Shown piece by piece: positions 36,401 to 51,400 of a stretch of DNA of 64,000 nt (within the stretch, counting starts at the first letter, position 1; every line of letters starts with the position of its first letter). A program made the position numbers and the translations under genes. The notes beneath the pieces are model-generated. The model was not told the origin of the DNA. It saw nothing but the letters and a program-made list of their open reading frames with translations, and searched no databases. Source of the DNA: Mytilus californianus (lineage: Eukaryota; Mollusca; Bivalvia; Mytilida; Mytilidae); NCBI RefSeq assembly GCF_021869535.1, contig NW_026262690.1:9783501-9847500 (forward strand), in the 5' to 3' direction.

Positions 36401-39400
36401 TACATGATAGGTCAACAATATTTGGTATTTGAATTGATCCTGAGAAGAAAATGTGTGTTTGACATATATCATAAAGCCTTGATTTCAATTTCAATCTCTT
36501 TTAATCTGGTAAAGTTTTCAAGGTGAGGTCTGTTCCTCGGTTACTTATACTATTCATGATAAGTCTTAAATATTTAGTATGTGGATTGATTACACGGAAT
36601 ATATTTCTGTTAGGACTTTTATCGTACATTTGTCATAAGGCCTTAATCTTGATTTCATGCTTCAGTGCTCAGGTTTATATTTCATATAGGGGTCCCTTCT
36701 TTAGTAAATATGCTTAAGATTGAAAATAATAGCTTAACTCTTAATTTTGATAATTCTATTTTCATTGTATTATATTTTAAATATTTTAGGTACATAATTT
36801 CATAAATATGTATTGTATTCTATAACATGAACAATAATTAATAGATGATGCATTATTATGATGTCATTACCCTGTACTTCAGGCATTCTTATTACTGTAT
36901 ACCATGTTCTGACGACGGCAATTTAATCCTAGGAAATTTATCCACAAATAAAATTTGAAGTAAACTTAAGTGTTGTCAATTTAGAGGTATTTTATTACCA
37001 CGCTGTAAAAATTCATTTTTAACTATACTATATCAAAAACCAACATACTGTCCTGTTGTAAAAAATTCCTCATCCTAAACATTTCATTCAAAAACTTGTA
37101 AATGAACAAATAGCAATATCAATTAGGAAATTCCTTTCTACAGCAAAATTAATGGATATGTTAATTTGTAAATGTAAGCCTTAGTAAGGAACTGAAATAT
37201 TTTAGGTTTATATATAAATTTGATGCAAGAATTCCTTAAAACATATAAATATACGTTATAATACAATATGTGGATGATTTAGATTTATAATTCTGTATGT
37301 CTTTATCAACTCTGGAAAGATGAAATCTATTTTTAGAATGGTTGGATGGGTCAATGTAAGAAAAGAAGACAAAGATGAATTGATAACAAAACTTGGTAAA
37401 GGAGAAAAAGGGTAAGTGTTAATTGATGCGAGGGAATTTTTATACACTTTATAAAGTCTGTTATTAATGGATTCCATTTATTTCATGTCGATATGGAATG
37501 AACAAAAGTTCATATTTCAAAAAATAAATATATGAAGGAATGCCTATGATATGCATTTAATTAGGCTTTCAAATTTATGGTTTTAATGAAGAACAAATTT
37601 ATTTGAAATAAGTGCTCCATTAATAACAGTGCATTCACAGTTAATATTTTTTAATAAAGGTAAACATTGCAGTTACATTTATGACGTCAAGACATAAACT
37701 AAGGGATAAATGCCAAAAGTCTGTTTTAGATATCTTTGATATATATCTGTCATTTTGTTTTGAATAATTTGTCTTCAGACCAATATATCTGCATAGTTAC
37801 AGAAAAAGTAAATAGTTCTAGTGAGTTCCTATGAACTCATATAAAATATTTAACAGAGTGTTGCTGAACACTTTCAAACAGTAAATCCCTGATTATATGT
37901 TCTTATATGTTTCTAATGTATCTAGTCATTCTAGCTTTGTCTAATTTAGCGTTATGTTTATACATTGTACTTTTATGAATTATCAACGAAACTGAAGACG
38001 GAACTTCAAATAAACAAAACAAAGTTCCATAATTTGTCTGTTGACAGTGTTTACAATGAGTAAATATTTACTTTTTAGGAAGAAGAGAAAAGGTGGGGAT
38101 GCTGCCGGACCTTCTCAGAAGAAACCAAAGAAAACAAAAGAAGAAACCGAGGAAGAAAAACAACTGAAGGTTTTAATCAGTTTAACATGTTTAAGGTCAT
38201 CTGATAAAAAAAAAAAAACATTTTGCTTTTACTTCAAACATTTCCTTATGAAATCATTTTAATATTGTTTGTACCAGTTGTCACAGTTTACCATTTGAGG
38301 ATTAATCTGAAACTTTTATCCTCTATTTACATGAAATTAGTGTTTTTTCCAGACTGAAGGATCAAAAATATACTATTCTTTGTGCAGCATTTAACTGAGA
38401 TATCATGGTGTGATTGTAATGATTAATTTGACTTCCAGTTATAGATTTACCTGTGTACAGAAATATCTTATGTACGAACCATATGCAGATATCCATTCCT
38501 AAAAACTACTATATACAAAAGATTCTACAGTTAATTCTGTTCACAGTGAAGGTCAAATAGAAAAATGTGTAAGCTAGAAATTATTTATTGACATCACCTC
38601 AATAAAAATGAAAGTTAAGGAGTTTTGTAGACAGGAATATTGGATCAGGTTTATTAGATGGTGCCAGTTTTGAAATGTGAACAAATTTAAACATTTGTAG
38701 GTGTAATGATGTTATGATAATATTTTAGGAGCAAAGCCAGTTTATTTGGAAATTTAGAGATGATCTTCAAAAACACGTCTCCAACAATGCAATGAAAATT
38801 TTATTGGAACTGAATGGACAAGAGATTCCATCTGGGGAAAGCAAGGTAATTTGTTGTTATTAGAACTGAACGGACAAGAGATTCCATCTTGGGAAAGCAA
38901 GGTAATTTATTTTTATTGGATGAGCATGTGTTTCAATTTAGGGAGAGCAAGGTAATTTTAGTGGAACGAAATGGAAAATGGACTCAAAATGTGAATTTAT
39001 AGAAAATGTAATGAACAAGATATAGCAGGAACAGGTAGGTAATTAGATTATACCCCACGCTAGGGGGATTTTTACTTTACAGTTTTTGACCCATCCACAT
39101 GTTAGTTTGTCCATTCGTCAGTCAGTCCATTTTCAGATGCTACCTCAAATTCTCTACTTGGAATAAGGTCACATATAAAGAAAGGAACACCGCTTGGAGG
39201 TCACTAGGTCAAAGGTAAATGCAACTTTACAGGGATATGGATCACATATAATGACAGAAAGATGTTTATCAATTTTGAGATCATGTTGAAGGGCAATGTC
39301 AAAGTTAATTAATAAGGACATAAATTTGTGCAGAAAAGTAGTTTCAGAATGCTAAATCAAATACTACATATGCCAATGTGAGTTAACATGAATAATAGTT

Positions 39401-39426
39401 CACCTTTATTATACCCCACGCAACGG

Positions 39427-39461
<35 letters not shown>

Positions 39462-42400
39462 CGTCAGTCATTCCTGTTTCTTGTCATCGCAACTCCTCTC
39501 AAACCACCCAACAGAAGTTCACGAAACCTTTTTAGATAATAAGGACATACTATGTAGTTGTGCATATCGACAGGAAATTGCGATTCAATTTTTTTTCTAG
39601 GAGTTACGCCCCTTTGAACTTATTTACTTGAATGTACTACTGCAACCTTTTGTCATCACAACTCCTCTCAAACCACACAACAGAATTTCATGAAACCTTT
39701 TCAGATAATAAGGACATACTACGTAGATGTGCATATCGACAGGAAATTACGATTCAATTTTTTTTCCAGGAGTTACGCCCCTTTGAACTTATTTGCCCAA
39801 TATACTACTGCAACCTTTTGTCATCGCAACTCCTCTCAAACCACACAACAGAATTTCATGAAACCTTTTCAGATAATAAGGACATACTACGTAGATGTGC
39901 ATATCGACAGGAATTTACGATTCAATTTTTTTTTCCAGGAGTTCCACCCCTTTGAACTTATTTGCCCAATATACTACTGCAACCTTTTGTCATCGCAACT
40001 CCTCTCAAACCACACAACAGAATTTCATGAAACTGTGTAGATAATAAGGACATACTACGTAGATGTGCATATCGACAGGAAATTACGATTCAATTTTTTT
40101 TCCAGGAGTTACGCCCCTTTGAACTTATTTGCCCAATATACTACTGCAACCTTTTGTCATCGCAACTCCTCTCAAACCACACAACAGAATTTCATGAAAC
40201 TGTGTAGATAATAAGGACATACTATGTAGATGTACATATTGACAGGAAATTATGATTCAATTTTTTTTTCTGGTACAACTTTTTTTCTTACACTTATTTT
40301 ATTTCTCCAATGACAATGTGGGGACGTGGGGTATGTGAGCGCGCTCACTAAGGTTCTTTCATTTGGTCTATAGTATCATTGTAAGGTGAACACACTATTC
40401 CTCTAGGTGATCACTTGACCTTTTAGTGAACCACATTTTGTCCATAGAATCATTTTTTTTAAGTTGTACATATTAGTGTGAGATGGTCTATTTATTTCAC
40501 CTCTTTTTTGTGTTTCAGTGATTAACATTGAATGTTCAACATACATATAATAAGACCTTTATCAAAAAAATTATCAACATATCAATTCTAGTGAGTAAAG
40601 CAGACTTCAGCATGTGCACCCTTGTTAAGATTTTATAACTTTTGTTGTTACTAAACTTATTTTGAATACTGTAAACCGGGAAATTTTCGCGCCTTCTTTT
40701 TTTTGCAATTTAAGAACAAAATCTAGATTAGCGCCGTTTTGAATTCTCGATGTCCCGGTCGGTATCCTATATAAGTTTTTTTCATAAATGATTTGGAAAC
40801 TGTACAGTGTTAATAAATGTATTTAAATCAAGTGAAAAAAACAATCAAAATTCCTTTTTGTTGGTTCACATTTAAAACTATTAGTCATGTCTGCTTGTAA
40901 AAACACAATCACAATAAACAAAGAGAAATGAACTAATTAAGAGTGAATTAAATGCTGACAGAATAACTGCTTATTAGTTAATATTTTAATCTGATTGACA
41001 GGTGTCATTTACATAACTGTAACGATAGTTTTAACTAGCAATATCCGTAATGTCCACTTGGATTAATTAGGACTATCAAGTGATAAAGTTTTGATATCTA
41101 ACACTGACTTTCCTTTAGAAATACAGTTATGTTTTGCGGTATAGATCTGTCGTCTGTAAAACCGATGTTTTAAATTAGCCATCTACATATCCTATTGACA
41201 TACGTTCATATATGGTCTTCATGGTCGTGTTCGGATTTCCTTGGAATATTCGCGATCGTTTTATTTTCGCGTTTCAACTCTTACCGCGAAAATAGCGAAA
41301 ATAAAACTGCCGCAAAAATTTCCCTGTTTACAGTATGTGAATTGTTATATAAGTTATAGAAAGTGTTTGTTTTATGCCCCACCTACGATAGTAGTAGGGG
41401 AATTATGTTTTCTGGTCTGTTCGTCTGTCTGTCCGTCTGTCACGCTTCAGGTTAAAGTTTTCGGTCAAGGTCGTTTTTGATGAAGTTGAAGTCCAATCAA
41501 CTTGAAACTTAGTACACATGTTCCCTATGATATGATCTTTCCAATTTTACGGTCCACTGAACATAGAAAATGATAGTGTGAGTGGGGCATCCGTGTACTA
41601 TGGACACATTCTTGTTTTATTTCTTTTTTGTAATGGAATAATCTGTCTAGCAAATTTTATGATTTTAGCTACTAGATGATCTTGGATTGCTTTTTTGTAG
41701 GAGTCCCTTCAGAAGAATTAACTAGTGTGTAACGAACATGATGTAATTTGATTCCCTTATGTATTTATTATTTGTAGCTGTTAGATACTGTAGCAGACTG
41801 TATGGCTTTTGGATCTCTCAATAAATGTCCAGAATGTAAGAAAGGACAGCTTATGTATTCGTGAGTTTATATTGTTGTTTTTACTTTTTTTTTTATGGTA
41901 TAAGAGGGAGGAGATGTTTAATTGTCAATAAGACATCTATCAACCAAAGACTTAAGACTAAAGGATAAGGATTTGAACAATTAAAGGTAACCATATGACC
42001 TTCAACAATTAGCAAAAAAACCCAAACCATATAGTAAGCAGGCCATAGAATAAAAAAAATGTGAAATAATTCAATAGAGAAAACCAACAGTCTGATCTAT
42101 ACTTGTACTGTAAATAATGAATGAAAAAATATTTTAATGTTATACATCAGTCATCAGTTCCATATAATATTGTTTTTTAGATAAGCATATTGCATAACAT
42201 TAAAGAATTATTTTTAAATTCGCACTCACCTACAAAAGCAGAGGGCAATATGAATTAGAAATTGTTCCTTTGTATTTTTGGAGTTTTAGTTCTAGACAAT
42301 GGACAAATTTGCAGTGCAATTAAAAATCATGCTTAATTCAATGCATAGTTCTATAAGGCACTTAACATGCTATGTTGTAGGAGTATTGGGTACAGGTGTA

Positions 42401-45400
42401 CTGGGAGTGTAACAGAATGGACCAAATGCCAATATAAAACACAGCATCCATCCAGGAAGGCTTTTAAAATACCTAAAGAATACCATGATGTAGAGGTTTT
42501 GTAAGTAAATGATTGTACTATCTCATAATATAGTCTACCTTTTGCCTCTTCTGTATGTCTTATGATAATGTGGTGATTGAAATATAGCAATATACTATAT
42601 CATAATATTGTCTTTAGTTCCCTTCTCTTTGTCTGAAATATAGCAATATACTATATCATAATATTGTCTTTAGTTCCCTTCTCTTTGTCTGAAATATAGC
42701 AATATACTATATCATAATATTGTCTTTAGTCCCCTTCTCTTTGTCTGAAATATAGCAATATACTATATCATAATATTGTCTTTAGTCCCCTTTTCTTTGT
42801 CTTATAGTAGTGGGCTATAGGTAATATTAAATACCTAAATTCTGCTGGAATAGGATCTACAGTTCAGCAAGATCCATATAGTCAGTTGAATGCCTGCCTT
42901 AACATATTGATGATTTTAGTCCAATTTAGCCATCATATGAAGTGTATGCTGTAATTTATCTTTCAGAAAGAAATACAAGTATGTAAAGAGGGACAGAGTA
43001 TTTCCTAAACGAGTAGCTGGTGATGATGATGATGGCCCTGTCAGTTCCTCTCTAGATTCTACAGACTCAGGGTAGTTTTCTTTTGTTGTTCATCATATGA
43101 ATTAATAATGGTTCAGGCAAAAAAACAAACAACTGTTTTTGTAAAAAAAGACAGAAGGCATCTAGCTGGCCTTGTATATTATATGCCTGATTGTTTTTTC
43201 ATATTATTCCCTTTCATGTGAAGCACATTATATACGAACATGCAATATGCAAATATATTCAGTAGCCGACCCAACCAAATCAGATATATCAGCTATAGTT
43301 ATATTTTTTCAAAACACAAAACCCTTTCCTAATTATTTCAATGTAAATTTTATCATGCACATGAATATCGGAAAAAAGAATATATCGTCAAATCAGATAG
43401 GAATATTCATGAATATTCTGTCAAAACCATATAATGAAACAAAATGTGAGCCAGGATGTACTGTACTTTTGAGAAATCAAAGCTATTTATAGCTTTTTTT
43501 TTTAACTTTTGATTTTTTTATTTCCAACAATTACAACATATACATGACATTCATACAATATAATACATATAAGATATATACAATGTCATTATTATAAATA
43601 CATCTATTTATAGCTTTTGTTTACTGTGAATTTTCGCCACATATATATATAGAAAACTACTTGGTTTATGAAATAAATAAAAACACAATATATGAATAGT
43701 AGATATTTATTCACATAAATATTCACATAAATATAACAGTACATTTGGTTTATATTAATAAACAAAGAACTGAAAAGCAAAAAACAAATATAAGCATAAC
43801 ATAATCAGCTGATCATCTTTTACACAAACATCATGTTGATGTACCTGAAAATTAGAGAAAGAAATCACTCTAACCTTTTTTAAGTGTTTCTCTTATTTAT
43901 TCTACATATCAGTGGTCAGGGCTAGTAACATATCAGTGGTCAGGGCTAGTAACATATCAGTGGTCAGGGCTAGTAACATATCAGTGGTCAGGGCTAGTAA
44001 CATCTCGGGATTAGGTAAAGTTCAATTTACAAATATACGTTTATCCTGTGATTGATATATCAGTAAATGGGATTTTTTATAAAAAAACTTTTAAAGTATC
44101 CCGATTTGCAGGAGTCTACTGTACTGAAAGAAAGTAATCGGTATAATTAACCATTTTGATTCATCTTTATAACTGTTTATACTTATAAGGAAGACAAAAC
44201 CATTGGAAGGAATGAAGTTTGTAATTGGAAAAACAGAAAAGTCTAAAGGAGAGATAACAAAAGAGTTACAGAAACTGGGTGGCCATGTTGTAACCAAGGT
44301 GACCTCTGATACTGCTGCTGTCATAAGTTGTAAAGGTATCCCATAATTCTGGTACCAAATTTAGTCATAATTAAAAAAAAGTAAAGTTTAATCTATTTTA
44401 TGTGAATTGGGCTTACCGAATTCAGTTGTGTATTGTCCGTGGTCTTTTACTTCTATATTAAAATTGCCAGGTAGGAGTGTGGATTATAGAAAATTAAAGC
44501 TACACTTGAGAGAAAACCAGATTTTGTAATGATTGTTTATGTTCAGTCATGTTTATTATTGAAATTATAGAGGCCACCCTTATTTCTTTTCAAAAACTCG
44601 AATAATTTACCTAATCCATAAACTTATCTGGAATATGAACCATGTGTAAGTGTCAGCAGGGAACCAGCTTTAATATGCATTATGATATATAAAGTACAAT
44701 TGTTATAGGTTATTCTTTCAGTTTGGGTGTTTCATACTGCTGCATGTGTTTTGTTTTCGTTAAAGGCCCTTCAACTATTAATATGATGAATAAGTTTAAC
44801 AATATTTCACTAAAGGACAGCACTGTTTGACTTTCTAAGTCGCATTCTTTTGTTATTTTTCACATACTGTATTTGTTTGAAATTGACACATTCTTTTCCA
44901 TGTTTCATGAATTCCTGTGGCACAAAAGGGTGTGTGGACGATGTTCCAATAGAGGAATTATACACAGCCGATTTCAGTAGTCTGTTCATAATTTCGATTC
45001 TTTAAACTACATTTTGTATAAAAATGAATAATAAGAGATCCTCAATGTGACAGGAACCCAATATTTACAGTAGATTCAGAATAGTCAAATAACATTAACC
45101 CAACAAGTAGTAGACAAGTTTGATGATGGTCTGAATTGTCATATTTAAACTGTACATTCATTAAGCAAAAGATCTCTGAAATAAATGGTGAAAATATGAA
45201 AGAAGTGTACACCATGGCAATTTTCCCTTCACACAATATTCTAGTAAGTACATGTATTACTTTTTGTTCCCTTGTATTATAACACAAACATTGTCATTTT
45301 ACCACCAGCTGAAGTAACGAAGAAAAGCACCAATATAAAGGATGCAGAGAAGGCCAATATACACGTTGTAGACGAAGACTTCCTAGACAGTGTACAGAAA

Positions 45401-48400
45401 GGAGGGGCGTGTCTTATGATCCAGAAACATAATATTGTGTCCTGGGGAGCTGATGTAAGTTAAATCTGTCCATAGGGAGGGGCATAAAGTGGAGTTCCTA
45501 CCTAGACAGTGTACAGAAAGGAGGGGCTTGTCTTATGATACAGAAACATAATATTGTGTCCTGGGGCACTGATGTATGTTTAATCTGTTACAGTGTTGTA
45601 ACATTGTCATGGATCTTAAAAATGTTAAGTTTATGAGATACTTGTAGTAAACCTTCATCTCTAAGACTTTCAACATAAAATCAATGGTCAATAAAGCAGA
45701 CAAGATATTTCAGCATGTGCACTCTTTTTATGCCCCCGCCATAGCGGAGGGGGCATCAAGTTTTACCCTTGTTCGTCCGTACGTCCCAAAATTGGTTTCT
45801 GTTCTCGAACTTTAGTTTACCTCAACCAAATGTTATGAAACTTATACACAATGCTTATTACTACAAAACACAGATCAAGCATGAATTTTGGTGGTGTCAC
45901 TTTTACCGTTCTAGAGTTATGCCCCTTTACAAAAGAAAAAATTGCTGAATTTTTCGTTTCCGTTCTCTAACTTTAGTTTGCCTCAATTAAATGTTATGAA
46001 ACGTATACACAATGCTTATTACCACAAAACTCAGATCAAGTACAAATTTGGGTAGCATCACTTTTACAGTTCTTGAGTTATGTCCCTTTTAATGTTATAT
46101 GCAAGCGGGGGCATCATCTGTGTTCCATGGACACATTCCCCATTTATTTTTTTTCTTATAAGGAAAATGGAAGCATTAAAGTCAAAACATTATAATGTAA
46201 AAAATGAAAGGTTTTATAATTTGATTTAATCAAATGGTATCCTTATTTATAGTTATTGGCTTAAGGAATTATCACCTTTATTAACATTGTGTTTGCTGAT
46301 GATTGGGCATGTCAGCATATTTAATTTTTGTATTGATACAAGTTATGTCAGTATATACCTTATGTACAATTATATAGCAGTAAAGATTATGTGCACAAGC
46401 CCTTGTTTTAATATTGAATTGAAATTTACTTATCACACAGAGAAATAAACTTTTTTTTTCAGCCATCTTCCAGAATTGTTCCAGCTTCTAGTAAAAGTAT
46501 GGGAAAGAGCGCCTACAGACAGAAACAAGATGGTAACTTCTATTCAGGGCTTCAAACAAAAAATAACTAGTTAGATATTTTTCTATCCTGTTTTTAACCT
46601 CTTACATTTGTAACTGTTGACATTTAAACCAAGCAAGGCAGTGTAAAGATAGATTTACAGGGTTGGCAATATATTCTTTTTGGGTTGAAATTGTTTAAAA
46701 TTGAAAAGATATGATATTTATAGTTTGCTTCTGTAACAAGGCTTAAATTGAAATTATGAACAAAAGTTAGTTAATAAGCAAATTTCTCTCAAAATTATCA
46801 ATGTAATGCTATATCTTGCCATTTTGTCTTAGTAGAATTGTACTAGAAGTACAAAATTTAATTCAATTTTTGATTGCTCACAAATAAAACCTGAAGAACA
46901 AAACATTGAAATAACTTTGCCTTAAGTATAATTTAAATGGAAGTTTATGGATACACATCTGACAATTTAGTACAGGTTAGGTGTCACTGAAAGCTTCCTA
47001 TAGAAAATCTCTCTCTGATGACTACAGTATATCTAGGTAATGCTGTGGACAGATACGGAGTGTACAATAAAATAACTAAACCAAAAATACTGAAAAAAAA
47101 TAAAAAAATAATTAGCTAAGATATTAATATACACATGTATCAGGGTACTTTGTTTGTGAAAGCTGTGACAATAAGGTAATTGTAACATCTTAAGACTAAA
47201 AAATGAATTATCAATATAAATTTTTTTTTTTTAAAGTCTTGAATACTATAATTTATCAGCTTTTAATGGGAACGTATCACTGAATTAATTTTTTTTGAAA
47301 TAAATATAGGTGATCCAGGATATACTGTCAGGAAAAAAGAATGCACACTTCTTCTAGTACTTATTATACTACATGATTCAAAGTAGGAAGAGTATATAGT
47401 GTTTGACCTTTTTGTCCGTCAGTCATTTTTGTTTCTGAACTCAAGTACTTTTTATTGGATTACAACCTCACCAGGAAATATAGTTTCATATATTGGCAGG
47501 ATGATCCCTATTGATTTGGCTGCAGAAATATACAGTCAGATATGGTCTGATTAGATGATACAAGATTCCAACTCACATATTTTAAAACAAAGCATTGAAA
47601 CAATGTTTCGATTGCTGTGCTTCATCTCAAAGTAACAGTTAGGCTTTCAACATGAAACAAAAGCTCTCACACCTCAGTGCAAGTTTGATGCCTTCTCCCA
47701 CAGTTTGGAGCTGAATTCTTTTGCTAGATAAATCACTGTAAGCATTGTGGTTGTTTAAATCCATGGCATGTGTTGTGATAGTTACATACTTATTGCATGT
47801 TGGAGATCTCTAACAGCAACAATGTAGAGCAATGCCTGTGTGACCTGCTGTGTTAGAGGTAAGATCTTTTACCTTGATTAATTCCTCCTTTCCTGTAGTA
47901 ACACAAATCAGCAAACCTCCTCCAGATTCACTGGATCTTTTTAATGTATTGGATGTATTCGAAACAACATTGAGTTGTACTGTCAAGTTCTAATTGTTTT
48001 ACTGTGATATAATACTGTATTTCAGAGAAACATTTTACTAAGAGTATGCCAACAACAATGAAGATGAAAGTAAAAGGAGGGGCAGCTGTTGACCCTGATT
48101 CAGGTAAATTTATTGAGATATTTCATCAACCTTAAGGTAAATATAGGAATTTGGGCAGTATATCTGATTTAATGAAATTCTATAAGTATTTAGATCTTGG
48201 TGAATTGTTTCTGAATGTCACAAAATTGATATATATATATAGAATTTATACTTCCAGAGATACATTAAATATAATTTGGTTGTGTTTTTCTCTGGAACTA
48301 CAAACAAAGGCTTCCTAAAATATGGTATCAATCTTTATGTTTATGTTACATACAGTAGAACCTGGTTGGGGTCAATGCCGTTTTTATCATAGCCTTTTAC

Positions 48401-51400
48401 ATTTAGAGATAAGTGTCAGTTAATGTGAATTTTAATATCAGTATATTTTGAAGAACCCCTAAAAAAATGAGCATTAGTTTACCCTGTAGTGTTAGATATC
48501 AAGGAACAATACAATTTTAAAAGTTTGTTTTTGATGTTGTAATAGTGCAGTGTCAAATATAAATAGATTGGAATATGTTTTGATGTGCAGCCAAGAAAGT
48601 GTCCTCAAAACTATGTATGTCAATTTGTTTCCATAATTAATATAAGTTAGAATTTCACTGAGAAATATATTTCTGTCTGTTCAGCCATGCTATATACATC
48701 GTTAATGTTTTACTAGGTTTGGAAGACAGTGCACATATTGTTGAAAGTAAAGGAGATATATTTAACTCAGTGTTAGGATTAGTAGATGTTGTAAAGGGAA
48801 CAAACTCTTACTATAAGATCCAGGCTTTGGAGAGTGACAAAGGTGGAGCGTAAGTATGATACTCAAGCAGCAATGATCATATACTTCCATCTTAATTATA
48901 CATTGTGTATTTCTGGGAATATATTGTAGTGGGTATTGAAATATTGTAGTCAACAAAAAAATGATGATCCAAGTTCATTATCAACAAACTTAAAAATTGA
49001 GCTGTTTATTTTTGGGATAAGATTGCAGCTATCTGAAGACCTCTAACATTGACTGACATTTATTTCTACTTTTCAAGACTCTTGCATCAACTGTTTTGTG
49101 CTGTACATTAAGGAACAACTCAGATTCTTCAGATTGTTTTGTTTAGAAGAGTAAACAAACAGATTGAATTTAAACAAAAATCTGTTAATTTTTTTCTTGA
49201 AATCCTAATTTTTTTTCTTTCTCGAAATCCTCATGTTTTGATATCTCCCTTTTTTATGTGTGTTTATTTTACAATACGGAAAATCAGTATTAAGCAAGAT
49301 CTATATTTAGCATGACATCAATATAGGAATTCTGCTGTGTTCTATTGTTCAATTGAAATGAAACTATTTTGATCAAATAAGCACTGAAGTGGTGTTGTTC
49401 CAATCAGGTAACCTTTTTGAAACTTTGATGTTGAACTTCCATAAGGAAATGGAAACCACAATTGATGTATTGTCCTCAATCAAAACATAATCCAAACTGT
49501 TTATGTATTTAAGGACATGCATAGTTGAACTGATTATATAATACCTTGCGTTGCTTCGATTAACAGAAGACTCGACTAATTTGTTGCTCTGGGTTACTCA
49601 ATCCGATGATTGATTTGCAACTCAAGAGATCAAAGCTGTGTTTTTTTACACTTTTATCCACTAAAAGTTCACCATTTACTACAAAAAATATAGTTATCAC
49701 TTGTAGAAAAACAACATTTAGATTGAATCAAATAGAGAGTACATGTGCAGTTGAATATTTTTGAGAAAGAATGCTAATCTCAATGAAAATAATGGCGATA
49801 TTACTCCTCAGAGCCATCAAGCTCTTTGTTTGTTATGCCCGATGTATAATCAAAGATTTGTTAGCATTGCATTGTAAAAAAGATCCAGTACATAACACTC
49901 ATAAAATTTCAGGAATCTAAATAACAACAACTCTTTAAAACATGGAATAATTAGACTAAGTAGGGTAAAAAAAAATCCAGATTTAATTAAATCTTATTTT
50001 TATTAGATAACATTAATTAAACTATTGTAGATGGTGGTTATTCCGTGCCTGGGGACGTGTGGGAACAACAATAGGAGGTAACAAACTGGAGAGATGTGGT
50101 TCCCAGAATAGTGTTATATCACAGTTTAAAGCTTTGTTTGGTGAGAAGACTGGCAATGACTGGGAAGATAGGAAAGATTTCAAGAAAATACAGAACAAAT
50201 TTTATCCATTAGAAATAGATTACGGTGATGTATGTAACTCATTGAAATAGTCAGCAATAACTCTCTAGAATAGTAAAGTCAAACTTCAGTTAGAAAATTT
50301 ACTACACTTTCCTTTGCAGATTCCTTTTTCCATCCATATCAAAATCATTAAAAATGTTTATATAAAAAAGGAGAAAAAAAATCAGTACACCATCTAAAAT
50401 TGAAATATCAATGGATTATCCAACTAGCTAAAAACTTGGCTGGATCATAAAACCAACGATGCTTTGATCTTAAGACAGGAAACAGAGTATGAATATCCTT
50501 TTAATGAAGATTTTAGATTTTGACTGCTTATGTTAATGAAAATAACACTTTATAAGTAAGGTATATCTGAAGTGATTGTATGGATTTTCCTTCATCACCA
50601 TGGCTTGAACCAAAAATTTTGAAAGTCAAGTATGTATAAGTACCTTAATAGGGGAGGAGCTACATGACCTATAAAAAGCCTAATTCATCTATAAAGGTCA
50701 TAGTCTAGTATTAACATTGAAGTAATTATAGTGCTTAATGTTGAAGTGAAGTGGTGCATTCTCTTCTCATGATACAACACCAATAGTTTCTATCATCCAT
50801 TGCCCTACACAGACATGTAGATCTCTTCTCATGATACAACACCAATAGTTTCTATCATCCATCGCCCTACACAGACATGTAGATAAAATAACACCAAATC
50901 TGTCCAGAAAAAACAAAAATGTTCTATAAGACAGTTTTTTAAAGCAATTGCTTTTATGCCATCGCGTATGGCCATCTTTGTGACGCAAATCAGAGACTCC
51001 ACCCAGATCAAGCCATAGTATTTTGTTAAACAGGCTCCTGGTGTGTCATTCTTAAACACCTATGTATGTTTTCTAATGCAACACATAGCTTGAAACTTTT
51101 GAAAAATGTTAGTGGATTAAAGAGGTTTCAGCATATGTTCTTGTAGATGTATTTTTGTATTTAGGGGGACAACCGTTTGACTATCAAAAAACATAGAAGT
51201 CTGAGTGAAAAAAAGTGCATTTTTATACCTGCGATTCCGTTCTCCTTTCGTACGATGTTTCAACAAAATATGGAATCATTTCAGTTGTTGATTTAGTATT
51301 GAAAATTTTACTGAATTATCTCTTATTAAATACGGTTTTATATGTTTAATTGGTGTTTCTCTAAGAAAGAGGCCAGGTGCTCTTGTTCATTCATAAAATT

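Noticed and set aside
43172..43492. 106-codon + strand frame in PARP1 intron 11
   Set aside because: AT-rich composition, no motif, no splice sites, and it lies within an intron of a well-supported gene.
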